From Candidatus Kapaibacterium sp. (lineage in GTDB: Bacteria > Bacteroidota > Ignavibacteria > Kapaibacteriales > WFXC01): DNA of 64,000 nucleotides. A program made the translations under genes and the position numbers. Each line of letters starts with the position of its first letter. The first letter of the stretch is position 1. The notes under the pieces are model-generated. The model was not told where the DNA came from. It saw only the letters and a list, made by a program, of their open reading frames with translations, and searched no databases. This document shows positions 47,701-57,500 of the stretch, in pieces. The stretch covers positions 1 through 64,000 of the forward strand of contig WFXC01000006.1 in NCBI GenBank assembly GCA_015490805.1, given 5' to 3'.

Positions 47701-48978
47701 CTCCTTCAGGCAGAAACAGATGAGTTTACCTACAACCCTGTCTTTCGACGGAACGGCGTCCCTGTGACGCTACCGTTCACTCTGCAACCTGGTGACGTCG
47801 TTACCTTAGACGAGTGTTTCTTTGACGCCAAACAACCGGGTACTCGCACCGCTCAGATGGAAGTGGCTACCCTTTATCCCGTGTATGATAACAATCTTCA
47901 GGAGACTTCTGTCATTTCCAACTGGCGCGGCGAAGGCATTGCTGCCGGTGAAATCAGCGTAGGACAACCCAATGAACCCCGAATTTGCGAAACAGATACA
48001 GCTCACATCCTTATCCCAATTGAAAACACTGGTAATGCACCGTTCGACATCACCGACGTTCAGGTAACCGATGGCGATGTCGCAGACTTCTATGTTCCGA
48101 CATCTCAACAATTTCCCATCACAGTGCCAGCACAAGGGAGTATCACGCTCATTGTTGTATTTGATCCCAAGCAGACCGGGACTCGTCGGGCAACCCTTAC
48201 GATCTTCAACACGACCTTGGACAACCCAGAAGCAACAATCGAAATTCAAGGTACTGCAGAGCTATTCAGGTCAGGACTGATAGTACAAACCAGCAATCAG
48301 CGCCCGATCCCATCTGAGAACTTTACCGTAACTGTGGGTCTTACTTCTCCAATTGACGCTTTAGCACAAGTGGATCAATTGACAATTGAACTTACGTATG
48401 ATGGTACGTTGTTCGACCCAGTTTTAGATCAGATCAGTATCGCCCGCGCTGATGCCACTATCGACAATATCCAACGTGACGCTGGAAAAACTGGGCGTTT
48501 GCGTTTCGATATTCGCTTTACTTCTGCTGGACAAATCGATGCAGGCGACTTAGCCACGATCCAGTTCCAGACACTGCTTTCCGGCGCAACGAAATCGCCG
48601 ATTTCCGCTACTGCAGTAGCGGTGGGCAATGAGTGTGTCAACATTACGCCAGCGAGCTACACGCAGGAAATTGGCGAGGTGTGTATCCTCAATCTCCGCA
48701 CTGTCCGCCTTGCGCCAGGTAGCTATGCGCTGCTACCACCCCAACCGAATCCGATGGAACGAACGGCACGCATTGATTTCAGCATCCCGTTCGAAGATCA
48801 CGTCTGGATCGGACTGTACAACAGTGAAGGGGAACTGGTTCAGGTGCTGGTAGACCAAAAACTCCAACCAGGACAATATCAGATCCAGCTCCAGCGCGAA
48901 CGTCTCCCTGCGGGGATCTACTTCTATCGAATGAAGTCGGGTCGATATATACAAACCCAACGTTTGATTGTGCAGTAA
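44785..48978 (+). CDS. secreted T9SS protein with IgGFc-binding-like N-terminus, ASH domains and cohesin-like module
   Basis: About 1397 residues. The ATG at 44785 is preferred over GTG 44761 because AGGGGCAG precedes it and it starts a clean signal peptide (MNQRFTTFVIATLLWSSIVTLLA). Next comes a beta-rich N-terminal region of the IgGFc-binding type (GTEFYFSFPPCYE, IYGVTRFRWTSDGF-like strands). Several choice-of-anchor-D/ASH domains follow from about residue 610 (LDFGVLKKGEQKTLTGWL, DFGKVVVNDVARRNVTIYNN, DFGQMYLGNPRVQRQMEI). A cohesin-like domain covers about 1163-1305 (SENFTVTVGLTSPIDALAQVDQLTIELTYDGTLFDPV). The end is a T9SS sorting domain (PPQPNPMERTARIDFSIP...PAGIYFYRMKSG). It is exported across the outer membrane. 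The cohesin call rests on pattern only. Confidence 0.82.
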   Translation: MNQRFTTFVIATLLWSSIVTLLAQQGPEDPTRAKFRSMLPSLLLGNTNAGTEFYFSFPPCYEVPMPGNSVRLYISSGVRTLVTVEVEATNYFQQKYTIPNDIIDFEIPPALGQPYQKNPQDPPPPDQIYRGAAIHITAEDPIIVYGVTRFRWTSDGFLAIPVSALGREYRIASYADMSAMYPGYELPSETTITAAFDGTTVIFEVGGNLMTRTASDWKPGDRKVFTLQAGDVLVVSTKTKEGDLSGSRVTATKPVAVVSGNQCANIPTYIRWCDYISEMELPVHTWGTVYHVTRIAGRQKNSYIKVFAKEPNTTVYINGQPVGLIRKAWGMEGEAFLHQRVSEEEPGAFLVHADKPIYVVQYNTGQEDDNVPSDPFQLVLTPLEQFQTEIVFNTPGVRGTNRGFTRNYVNLVYQLDSGDVIPDDLEFAVVNNGQFQWRKVKELFGPFPGDIFPFEIEGKKFAAKILELPGDGVYRIRASKPFAAYAYGFSDYDSYGFPTSVALADLTVPDTVAPNPTFTINCDTSEISGEVEDLPDNPAIRSNLAKIVLDPLQSYNYTLRYKRFTPGESFKTSWSLKVDTLDKPARAVVIFTDRAGNDTTIEFRYRPYLVALHPPQLDFGVLKKGEQKTLTGWLVNLSQESPVTITRLELQQGSQGFEFVTNVPLPVTLQPGDSIPVEIRFTAFAPGKYEDSVGHGNECVFGYDQLLEAVVNAPRIEVTDADFGKVVVNDVARRNVTIYNNSDAPVVIYGYSGPNNPVFTARLSPDDFPMTLGPKQRYTFQVEFSPTATRTYSDQIIFSNDAQEIDSIAVLVGEGIEPGLLVQNYDWGRKRVFTGPYAGEIVLENTGTADVMITQITPVAGGDIDQFNLPDFAQLVPLQLKPGETKTIPVEFAPTAEGPQEVVVEFTYNKAGQPATETSRLTGIGIVPRLITEDVDFGQMYLGNPRVQRQMEIRAPEGDYNDSVVVTALNLQLLQAETDEFTYNPVFRRNGVPVTLPFTLQPGDVVTLDECFFDAKQPGTRTAQMEVATLYPVYDNNLQETSVISNWRGEGIAAGEISVGQPNEPRICETDTAHILIPIENTGNAPFDITDVQVTDGDVADFYVPTSQQFPITVPAQGSITLIVVFDPKQTGTRRATLTIFNTTLDNPEATIEIQGTAELFRSGLIVQTSNQRPIPSENFTVTVGLTSPIDALAQVDQLTIELTYDGTLFDPVLDQISIARADATIDNIQRDAGKTGRLRFDIRFTSAGQIDAGDLATIQFQTLLSGATKSPISATAVAVGNECVNITPASYTQEIGEVCILNLRTVRLAPGSYALLPPQPNPMERTARIDFSIPFEDHVWIGLYNSEGELVQVLVDQKLQPGQYQIQLQRERLPAGIYFYRMKSGRYIQTQRLIVQ

Positions 48979-49032
48979 TTGATAAGAAGCCGCAGATTTC
49001 GGAGAACATAATCGTTTACTCGTCCTCATCTT

Positions 49033-49060
49033 CCCCCTCTCCTCCTTAGGGGAGAGGGGG
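49033..49060. repeat. GC-rich palindrome downstream of the T9SS gene
   Basis: CCCCCTCTCC-N8-GGAGAGGGGG is a perfect 10-bp dyad 54 bp after the stop. Only a weak T-run follows on the plus strand, so it is either a terminator of the upstream gene or a copy of a dispersed intergenic palindrome. Apart from this and the 28-bp repeat below, the 48979-49279 gap holds nothing visible. Confidence 0.5.
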
Positions 49061-49211
49061 AGAAATTTTCTATGCAAAAATCCTAAGGTTTGTCATTACC
49101 ATCCTTTCCCCAACGAGAAAGAATTGAAGACAGTGATCCCTCATTGATGACTCACAGTGTATCTGCAAACCCTATGTGAAATTGTTTCTTGGGAAATTCT
49201 CAATACCCCCC

Positions 49212-49304
49212 TGATCACCCAGAGTGTACTCTCTCAATCGCTGATCAAAGATGCTAATGCACTTGTAGCATATCCTTGATCACCCAGAGTGTACTCTCTC
49301 AATC
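49212..49304. repeat. 28-bp direct repeat flanking a 37-bp insert at the 3' end of the RM gene
   Basis: TGATCACCCAGAGTG...CTCTCAATC occurs perfectly at 49212-49239 and 49277-49304, 65 bp apart, with a 37-bp unrelated segment between. The right copy encodes the last eight residues (VIERVHSG) and stop of the restriction-modification enzyme; the left copy is non-coding. With one or two mismatches allowed, the match extends to about 33 bp. It looks like a one-spacer CRISPR unit but more probably reflects an insertion with target duplication. Confidence 0.85.
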
Positions 49305-52300
49305 ACCCTCCGGTCTTTTTCCGAAAGACCATACAGGTGATATACAATTTGGTCGATCAAGAGATCGGTGCGCTCAATGTCTCTGTGCTTCTGGCATAGA
49401 CGATCTCTGGCAATTTCTCGCTGAACTTCGCTGTTCAGGTTTTCTTCCCACTCTGGATGGAGTGTCAGCTCTTTGAGAACTCGAACCCTTTCCCGCGTTC
49501 CGCTTTCCAGACGACCTTGGGCAAACAACTCCAAAAGATAGCGCAACTTTTGCATTTCCGCCATCTGTTTGGCAAGAAACGCCAGAAAATCGTGCAACAC
49601 GGCTGAGCTTGAGGGTAAAGAGCGGACGCGGGATATTGGATTCTTGCCTCCGTTGTATGCTTCCTGCAAAACTCTGAGGATCTGCTGATCTCGAGTTGCA
49701 AAATCAATGATGGGAATAGGTAGCGGTTCAAGAAACTGTTTGTTGGCTGCAAAATGACCTCCTCGATGTGGTACGCTGATACACTTGAAATAGACATCCT
49801 CCGCCCTACTGTTTAGTATAGCAAGCAAAAACCAAAAATCATAGGGACTGTCACTCTCTACAAGGATTCCATTTACCCGAACGTTGTGGAAATAAAATTG
49901 AGCTTGAGCGTCCAGAAATACTTCCAGTCTTTTCACCGTTTGAGCTACACCAAACTTCCGCCGTTCATGCTTATCAAGGTTTTGAGTTCTACTCAACCTA
50001 TACCATTCCGAATCACCAAACTTTCCACCCTCCCTGTTGCGTAATGCTTCCTCGTGCATTTTCAGGTACTCCCAAACGTTGGGATACTCAAGCTGAAATT
50101 CCGCAGGTGTTATTAGCTCCGCTCCACCTTCCGGAAGGAGTTTGTAAGGGAATAGCAGGAGTTTATTACTCATACGCACATAATACCGCTCGATATCCTC
50201 TCCGGATATGAGTGGTTTAAGCAGATCCTTTTCTAGAAGGAATTCCCGCTGGCTGGCTTTAGAGAAAACGCGATAATACGCCCCTTTGTCCTCTCGCTTC
50301 TCAAGTATGTAAATGGGATCAGCGCTGGTAATGAGCCCCTGGAAGATCTGCTCCACGATTTGCCCCAGCGGTTTTCCTCGTTTCTCCATTTTCCGCATAA
50401 TTTCAGCTTCTTCTCCAGAGACCAGAATCCACGGCGCCTCTCCCAGCGATGCCAAAGGAACGGCTTGCATCTCCTTATCGGCTTCTTTCAGCCATACTGG
50501 CAGCGGTTTTTCCACGGTGGAAGGAATCTGAGCGACCATACAGGTATCAGGCGCTTCTTCTTGAGAGAACTTTCGCAGGAATAGCAAACTGGTATACGTT
50601 GTTTGCTCCGGGAACACCTGACGATCTCGAAAATCAATAAACTTCCAGAGAAATGGACGAACCATTTGGCGGAACTTCTGAGCAAAGTCCAGCTTGGTGA
50701 ACTTGTTGGGAAGTATAAATCCAAGCACTCCCCCTTCTTTCAGAAGGATCAATCCCTTTTCCACGAACAGGATATAAATATCGTAGGAGCCCTGAGGGGA
50801 TTTGAAAACCTGGTTGTAATAATCCACCTCATCCGCATGGGATCTGCGCATTTCCTGAATACGAATGTACGGAGGATTGCCCAGCACCACATCAAAACCA
50901 GGGTTTGCTTTCACGCCGTGCTGGTTGTACCATACTTCGGGGAATTCCAGTTTCCAGTGGAAAAATCGCTTTTTCCGTGCCAGTTGCAATCGTTCCTGCA
51001 GTTTCTGGAAATCGTCGGGAGTCATTTCCTCCTCACCGTTTGCAGTTTGCAACTTTCCTTCCACAACTTTCAGCGGATCGAATACTTCCATCATTGCCCA
51101 GGCCCACGGCACGGACGATCGTCTGTGATTTTTTCTGTTACTGTTCTGCTGAAGGTAGCTTTTCACTTTTTTCAGCTCTACAAAAAACTCGGCTGTGTAC
51201 AGGTCCAGGGCTTTCGTCAGTGCAGACAGATTCTGGGATACCTGTTCATAAAGGCGAGCGCTTTCTTCCACCTCCGATATATCTGCATCGGTCAGCTCCT
51301 GAAGTTTTTGAATTGTATCCACTACGGAGAAAGCACGATGAAAATGTTGTCCCATTAGCGAAGAGCCCAGCACCTGGCGCACTTCTTCCGGATCTGCGCC
51401 GACCAGCGAATTACCACACTTCAGGTGATGATCCAGAAAGGACAGGGGAGCACCGACGGTAAAAGTATGCAACCACAGGGACACTTTTGCCAGTTCCACA
51501 GCCAAAGGATTGACATCCACGCCATAGATACAACGTTTCAGAAGAATGCGTTTAATGAGATTCCGATCTTCCAGTTTAGCTTCATCAATGGCATATCCTT
51601 CTTTTTGTGCCCGGCTTAGAATCCGAAACCGGATTTCTTCCAGCTTCTGTAAAAGTGGACTTCGATACACGACGCCACGGAAATACTCTTGCTCTGAAGT
51701 TTCCGAAAGAATTTCCAGAATACGATCGGCAAGATAGTCGACAGCCGCCACCAGGAAATGTCCGCTCCCCATAGCAGGATCCACAATTTTCAGAGAGAGT
51801 AAACGCTGCGCCGGATCCTTGAGCTGCAAAAGCGCGTTCCGGTACTCATTAATGGTCTTCTCTCCAACAATTCGCCCCTCTTCGTCATATTGTTTGGGAT
51901 CAAAGTAAATCCCGGAATTCTCTATCCTTTTCCGAAGTTCCGCCTTAGAGCGGATTCTTTGCAGCTTTTGTCGCCATTGCTCAAACTCGCTCAAAAAGTG
52001 CTCCACATACGGTTCCACGGTGCTGCGAACGATGTACTGAACAACATAATCTGGTGTGTAATACGAACCGGTTGCTTTGCGCTCTGCACGGTCATTAGTC
52101 AGGTACAACATCCCCCGGTGCAGAATAGCCTTGTGTGAGTCTTTTGCAGCAACGTATATTTCCCTTCCGTTTCTTTTGCGAACTACCAGATCTTCTTCGG
52201 CTATTTTGAGCCTGAACTCCAGCAGTCCTTCATAAATACTTCCTAACTGGCGAACGGACAGGTCTCGATAATTGATCCTCTTTGGGGGAGATTCCGCGTA

Positions 52301-53476
52301 ATCCCGGCTCAATTTATCCAGAGCAGGAACCAACCAAAAATCGGGAACAGCATACGTTTCTAAAAAGGGATGCCTGGACGGATCAAACAGCGCCCCGTTA
52401 TAAGCGGGAACTCCAATAGAAGGATCTCCAGAATGAACAATGGCAAATACAGTACGCAAACAGTCATAATAGCACGTTGCTTTCTTACTGAGATGGATGC
52501 TCTTTCCCATTTTCTCAGCAATCTCCGAGCGAATTCGAGAAAGAGAGTATTGAAAATACGCTCCGGTCCGCACCGGAAGTAAGTCCCGATCCTCAGCGTA
52601 GAACAGAAAGAGAAGGCGATATAGGAATACTAAGGTGTGGTGATACACCTGGTCCAGCACAGAGGCATCTACCCGTGTTCCTCTTTCTTGGACACTATGC
52701 AAGAATCCTTGAGCAATGGAAGGGAAGATGTCCGTAAAGATCGTTTCCTTAAGCGTTTCCGACACTCGTGCTTCCCACCGTTTCCCTTCTTCCAGTGCAA
52801 TTTCCAGGAAGGTACGGTGAGGTCGGTATGCTGCGGGGATAAAAGCCTCTTTCCGAAAGATGAAGTAAAATCGCTTAAACTGCTCAAAGCCTTCTGAATC
52901 TTCTTGCTGAGCTAATTCAAGAAGATCGAATTCCACATATCCATCGATCCGGGAAGGAGCACGGTGATAATACAGCCTCCAGACCCTGCCGTTGGTAAGC
53001 ATTCCCCAAAGAAGGCGCCCATTGGAAACAACCTCCGCAGTAGAAAGATACCGCAGCATCTGGCTGGAGGGAATCCGTGGATCAATGGGATCTGACCGAT
53101 CACTTCTATCCAGCAACCTTCCCCATCGCTTTGCTTCCAAAATGGCAATAGCTTCTTGCCACCTCCTTTCCGGCGAGCGATCGAAACTTTCTTTGGCTTC
53201 CCCAGTCGCGAAGAGCACATAGTCAGGTACGTTGCGCCGCTGCTGGAAATCCAATGGCTTTTGGCGGGAATACGAAAATCCCAATAGTTTCAGCACCGGC
53301 TCGATCAGGTCTGTTTCCGTATCTGCTTCGTCCGGCTCTTCTCGCTGTGTAAATGAAAGAACGCATCTCCGAATCTCTTGCCACACTTTCTGTGCAGATT
53401 CGACCGAAAGGTTTTTCCAATCAGGCGTATTCTGGATTCCTTCGGACAAAAAGTACTCGCTGAAAAGATTTGCCAT
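49280..53476 (-). CDS. type IIG restriction-modification enzyme (Eco57I-like, N6-adenine methyltransferase fused to nuclease)
   Basis: A 1398-residue single-chain enzyme. The N-terminal nuclease domain has a PD-(D/E)xK pattern: P84-D85 and E114-A-K116 in AILEAKRW, embedded in an Eco57I/type I-like fold. A helical linker with NYRDLSVRQLGSIYEGLLEF and the motif KATGSYYTPDYVVQYIV leads to the methyltransferase. This has motif I DPAMGSGHFLVAAVDYL (D566), CIYGVDVNPLAVELAKVSLWL and motif IV NPPY (867-870). The C-terminal region from about residue 950, with a TaqI-type specificity pattern, should read the DNA site. It protects host DNA by methylation and cuts foreign DNA. No separate methylase or specificity subunit is adjacent. 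Its 3' end is covered by the 28-bp repeat described separately. Solitary defence gene. Confidence 0.9.
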   Translation of the reverse strand: MANLFSEYFLSEGIQNTPDWKNLSVESAQKVWQEIRRCVLSFTQREEPDEADTETDLIEPVLKLLGFSYSRQKPLDFQQRRNVPDYVLFATGEAKESFDRSPERRWQEAIAILEAKRWGRLLDRSDRSDPIDPRIPSSQMLRYLSTAEVVSNGRLLWGMLTNGRVWRLYYHRAPSRIDGYVEFDLLELAQQEDSEGFEQFKRFYFIFRKEAFIPAAYRPHRTFLEIALEEGKRWEARVSETLKETIFTDIFPSIAQGFLHSVQERGTRVDASVLDQVYHHTLVFLYRLLFLFYAEDRDLLPVRTGAYFQYSLSRIRSEIAEKMGKSIHLSKKATCYYDCLRTVFAIVHSGDPSIGVPAYNGALFDPSRHPFLETYAVPDFWLVPALDKLSRDYAESPPKRINYRDLSVRQLGSIYEGLLEFRLKIAEEDLVVRKRNGREIYVAAKDSHKAILHRGMLYLTNDRAERKATGSYYTPDYVVQYIVRSTVEPYVEHFLSEFEQWRQKLQRIRSKAELRKRIENSGIYFDPKQYDEEGRIVGEKTINEYRNALLQLKDPAQRLLSLKIVDPAMGSGHFLVAAVDYLADRILEILSETSEQEYFRGVVYRSPLLQKLEEIRFRILSRAQKEGYAIDEAKLEDRNLIKRILLKRCIYGVDVNPLAVELAKVSLWLHTFTVGAPLSFLDHHLKCGNSLVGADPEEVRQVLGSSLMGQHFHRAFSVVDTIQKLQELTDADISEVEESARLYEQVSQNLSALTKALDLYTAEFFVELKKVKSYLQQNSNRKNHRRSSVPWAWAMMEVFDPLKVVEGKLQTANGEEEMTPDDFQKLQERLQLARKKRFFHWKLEFPEVWYNQHGVKANPGFDVVLGNPPYIRIQEMRRSHADEVDYYNQVFKSPQGSYDIYILFVEKGLILLKEGGVLGFILPNKFTKLDFAQKFRQMVRPFLWKFIDFRDRQVFPEQTTYTSLLFLRKFSQEEAPDTCMVAQIPSTVEKPLPVWLKEADKEMQAVPLASLGEAPWILVSGEEAEIMRKMEKRGKPLGQIVEQIFQGLITSADPIYILEKREDKGAYYRVFSKASQREFLLEKDLLKPLISGEDIERYYVRMSNKLLLFPYKLLPEGGAELITPAEFQLEYPNVWEYLKMHEEALRNREGGKFGDSEWYRLSRTQNLDKHERRKFGVAQTVKRLEVFLDAQAQFYFHNVRVNGILVESDSPYDFWFLLAILNSRAEDVYFKCISVPHRGGHFAANKQFLEPLPIPIIDFATRDQQILRVLQEAYNGGKNPISRVRSLPSSSAVLHDFLAFLAKQMAEMQKLRYLLELFAQGRLESGTRERVRVLKELTLHPEWEENLNSEVQREIARDRLCQKHRDIERTDLLIDQIVYHLYGLSEKDRRVIERVHSG

Positions 53477-53493
53477 CGTCAGTTTCTAACTGC

Positions 53494-53501
53494 AAATTTA
53501 C
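53494..53501 (-). promoter_or_regulatory. putative -7 element of the RM gene
   Basis: On the minus strand TAAATTTG is an exact TAnnTTTG match, 17 bp before the start codon. No -33 TTG is seen at 19-21 bp. The very short leader and lack of a Shine-Dalgarno sequence would imply near-leaderless translation. Confidence 0.35.
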
Positions 53502-54552
53502 ACAGGGAAACGTAATACCTTAATCTTCTGTTCCTTCCAGCCACGCTATCTACAAGCCTCGATCTCTGCTTACTGGATCTTTCAAGTCAAGACGACCATC
53601 GTCCCAACGGATATGAGGAACCAGCCCTGAACACGCGACATCACACCGTTACCCACACCAACCGATCGACGATAGTTTCCCCAACTCCTTGTCCAACGCT
53701 TCTACCGGACAAATGATCCGCTCTTGACACGGAACAATTTCGGAGGAAGCAAAAATACGACATCTGAGAAAATCGGGAATGCCCAGGAAAGAACAACGCC
53801 TTAAGCTCAGCAGAGCAATGGTTCTCAATTCAGCATTCTATGTGAAAGCTGCTTCCGGACCCCAATGAGCACCCCCATCCAAATTACCCCTAACATTTCA
53901 GCGATTTGTCAGCTTTGAACTTCCAGAGCATACGGGGCAATTTTCCACCTCGGTGGAACACTTCCAGTATGGGCTGGGCACAGCAATAGGAAACTCACGC
54001 TGGTAATTTTCCACCCCACTGAGGAACTACCGTCGGCTTTAGGAGCCTCCAGAGAACCTGGGTGTTTCCTACCCACGCCCACTTGCAAAATTTGTCGCCC
54101 TGCAGAAATTCCAAAACAGTATTCAAGGGTCGCGGAGACATCGAAAACCAATGGCAAATGCTCGTTCTCTTTAAGATGGCACCAGCCTCCTGAACTGAAA
54201 GCTTCCTTGCGTTGGGTTACGACGCTCTTCACTCCCTACCATCCCGCTCCTGCTCTCGTGCTCTGTTCTGGGAAGTTTGTCTTCCCCACTGTGACTGGGA
54301 AAAAGCTGTTCAATCTCGCCATAGTATCTGGCTCTGTCTGAGCCTCGGGCAAGCTATGTCCTGCTTGAAGCCCTTCCTTTCCACAGTACCTGGTCTGTCC
54401 GCAACAGGATACACCCACATTGCCATTTCGGCATCGAGTAGCTACGGAGCCAATAGGATCTCTCACCCTCTAAGGTGATCTGCCTACCACAGCACCTTGT
54501 ATTTGCCCGCCATTTCTCGCCCTTACTTGCATCTTGCCACTCGGCGTACTCT
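53502..54552. other. 1-kb gene-poor region, possible decayed element
   Basis: No ORF here has a recognisable product. The longest (53909-54232, minus, 107 residues) has no family signature, and the flanking ORFs are short and cysteine-rich in a non-biological way. Two related segments, AATTTTCCACC at 53939-53949 and 54005-54015, each followed by a GGAAC-ending stretch, form a degenerate repeat 66 bp apart. Terminal inverted repeats or transposase motifs were not found. A decayed mobile element or pseudogene is possible but unsupported. Confidence 0.3.
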
Positions 54553-57500
54553 TTACGGCACTTGCGTCACCCGGAAGGTGTTGTTCCGCACGATGGTACG
54601 ATCGGTGGCATCCACCACGCCATCCAAATTCACATCGCTGGCATCATATCCAACGGATCCAGAAGCGTTGCGGACTGATACGCGATCGCGGGCATTGATA
54701 ATCCCATCGGCAAAGGCGTCACCAGCCACCATACCGTACACTCCAACGCTGAGCTGAATGAGAGGAGGCATAAATTGCTGATAAGCAGCGCTGGAACTGG
54801 AGGTAAACTCTAAGGATGCAATCGCATTTTCTGACAGCACAACCGCACTGGTACTCATAATCGCCAGGTGATTTCGATGGCGGATGACAATGTAGTAAGC
54901 GCCTTCAGCGACATTGAAGAATTTAACGACCGTCTGTCCGTCCGGATCTAACAGTATTCCATCGGAACGCATCAACGCAGCCTTGCGTGCCACAACGACG
55001 GCTGGGGTATCCGCCCGACGCAGCTCAACCAACACCCAGTCTACAACTGCACTGGTCACAGAAGATACTGTCACACTGTTCAGGTATGGATCGGTCATCG
55101 GTAGGTAATGCTGCTGATTCAGCAAGGTGTGCATCGTTCCCGTTGTGGTTTCGTATGGTCCCTGAAGGAACGCTGTCATAGAGACACGCAGCGGACGAGA
55201 AAGAATCATTGTGAAGGCTTCTGCTGTATCCTGCCACTCTGTATTTCCAACACTATCGCGAGCAACGACAAAGAAGGCATAGGAACGCCCACGCTCGCCA
55301 ACGTAGTCATACGTTGTATCTTCGATAGCACGCGCAATTTCCTGCCACGGTCCGCCATCGATCGAAACATACAAGTCATAATTCTGGACACCAACGCCTA
55401 AGCTATCATCTTGTCCAACGTTCCACCGGAGTTCAACAAGCGTGGTATCCAGAAATGGCGGAAGTGGCAACAGGCGTGCCCAGGGAGCTTCTCCTTCCAG
55501 TTGATTGGTCCATACATTCGTGCTCAGCGGATCGTTCTGGTCAAACACAATCGTTGCCTGGGCAACGAGAGTATCCCCGTTTGGCATATTGCGATTAGGC
55601 TCGATCGTGAAGGTCACAAAGCCTTCTCCCTTTCCTGTTGAGTCATTAGGAGGCAAGAATCCCAATTCCGGCTGTGACGCCAACGGTGGCATCTGCGTCG
55701 CAGGATCAATCGTTTGCAGATACCAGAACAACCGATGGTTGGCAACATCAATCCCTGCGGTCACCATCAGATCAAATCCCAAGGAATCTGGCAAATCATA
55801 CACTTTATTGATCGTAGATCGATTTTCTGGAACTTGCAACACATACGGACCAAATCCCATCTGTCCCAACCGAAACGTCCTCGGGTCGAAATCATCATCT
55901 AAGGGCACGGTAATTTCCACACGCTGTGCAGGAGCAGTTGCCGTAGAAACGTTCTCAAATTTCACTTGATAGGCTAACTGGCTTCCTCGAGCAATCAACC
56001 GTTCTGCTCCATATCCTTCTGGACCTATAATCTCATTGGGGTCGGAGGACCTCAAAATCACAACGGGTGGAGTCACATAATCTTTGCAGAATCGATTGAG
56101 CGCGAACACAATAAGATTTTTCGCCAGAGCAACCGCAAAACTTTTGCCCACAATTTTAGCAGCACCTCTCACACTCTGTCGCACCAGCTTCTTTTCGGAA
56201 AATTGCCACTTGCCATCCGCATTCCGATATGGAGAGGTCAACCGCTTAGCATATACCTTCATATCCTTGATCTGCAGCCTCTGTCTATAGACGCGCTTTT
56301 CGGGATCCCATACCCGTGGCGTATATCCTCTAACACTTTCCACTTCGATAGCTGAGGAGGCAACCGCTCCTATGGTATTTGTACCAACTTCACTAATGGT
56401 AGACGGGTCATCACTGAAGCAATCAGAGTACAACCCATATCCACAAGTAATCACCTTGTACGCTGCAACCACCCATCCTATTGGTCCACTTGCAGCCCCG
56501 ATGACAACATCCCCAATGCTGAGGGCGCACTCTGCTATAGCAATTCCACACTTTGCATAATTCAACCATCGTAGAAACGTCTGAAGCCACTCGCACGCTT
56601 TGCGGATCACACTGGAATGGAAGAACAGCGGTTGCTGACCTTGCCGTTTCTGAAACTCACACGGGAGGCACGGTCCAACCGCCGCATCAGGAGGCGGTAT
56701 CACCCCATCATCGGTTCTACTGCTGGCAACCTCATCCATCCAGACCATCACAGTATCAAAAACGGCGGACAGGAGCCAATACCCCACGGTATCTTCCTCG
56801 GACAACCATCCGGCATACATATAAGCAGTCAACATACTATCCCGAAAGGCTTTCGGATCTGGCGCTGTCAGTGCTAACACTCGGAGCAGATCATCCTGCA
56901 AAAACGGCTGTGGATTTGCCATTACGCCACGTCGCAGGACTTCCCAGGTAGCAAGCAGATGGATCAAATATCCTACATCATCAACACCCCGGACCCGAAT
57001 CGGCGACACATAATAAGAGCTCCCGTCGTGCTGCACCACTTCGGTGGCAAACACCAGCTTATAACCAATCGAGAAGCTTGCATTGGGCGGAAGATCCCGA
57101 ACGAGGAATGGCACCACCTGAACCGTTCGCTGAGCACTGCTATCGAACACTGAGTACGAAGCTCGCGTAACGCTGGTATTAGCGATGCTCAAATCATTCA
57201 TCAGCAGACAGTTCTCGGAGGTGATGATCCGATCAACTGCTGTGGGTAAGTAAGCATTCCCCATCACTACTGGAATATCTACGTTGCTCTTGTTTACAAA
57301 ATGATTCCACACGTGGAAGGATCTCCCACCTCGCACACTGCTTGGCTGTGCCGTTCTCACTCCTAAGAACCACGGCCTCGCCGGCTCTACGACCAGTGCC
57401 GAATCCAGTTGGACTGTCGCTGCCGTCCCGTTTGCAGCAACCAGGTGGTAGGTCCCTGTGGAAACAGCGTGCAGCAGCCACCGAATTTCTGCTTCCATTC

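Noticed and set aside
49212-49304. Minimal CRISPR array (two repeats, one spacer)
   Set aside because: The right repeat is the coding 3' end of the restriction-modification gene, and there are only two copies and no leader or cas gene beside it. Reported as an insertion with duplication instead.
53909-54232. 107-residue minus-strand ORF as a gene
   Set aside because: There is no family signature, no ribosome-binding site and odd composition; kept only as part of the gene-poor region.
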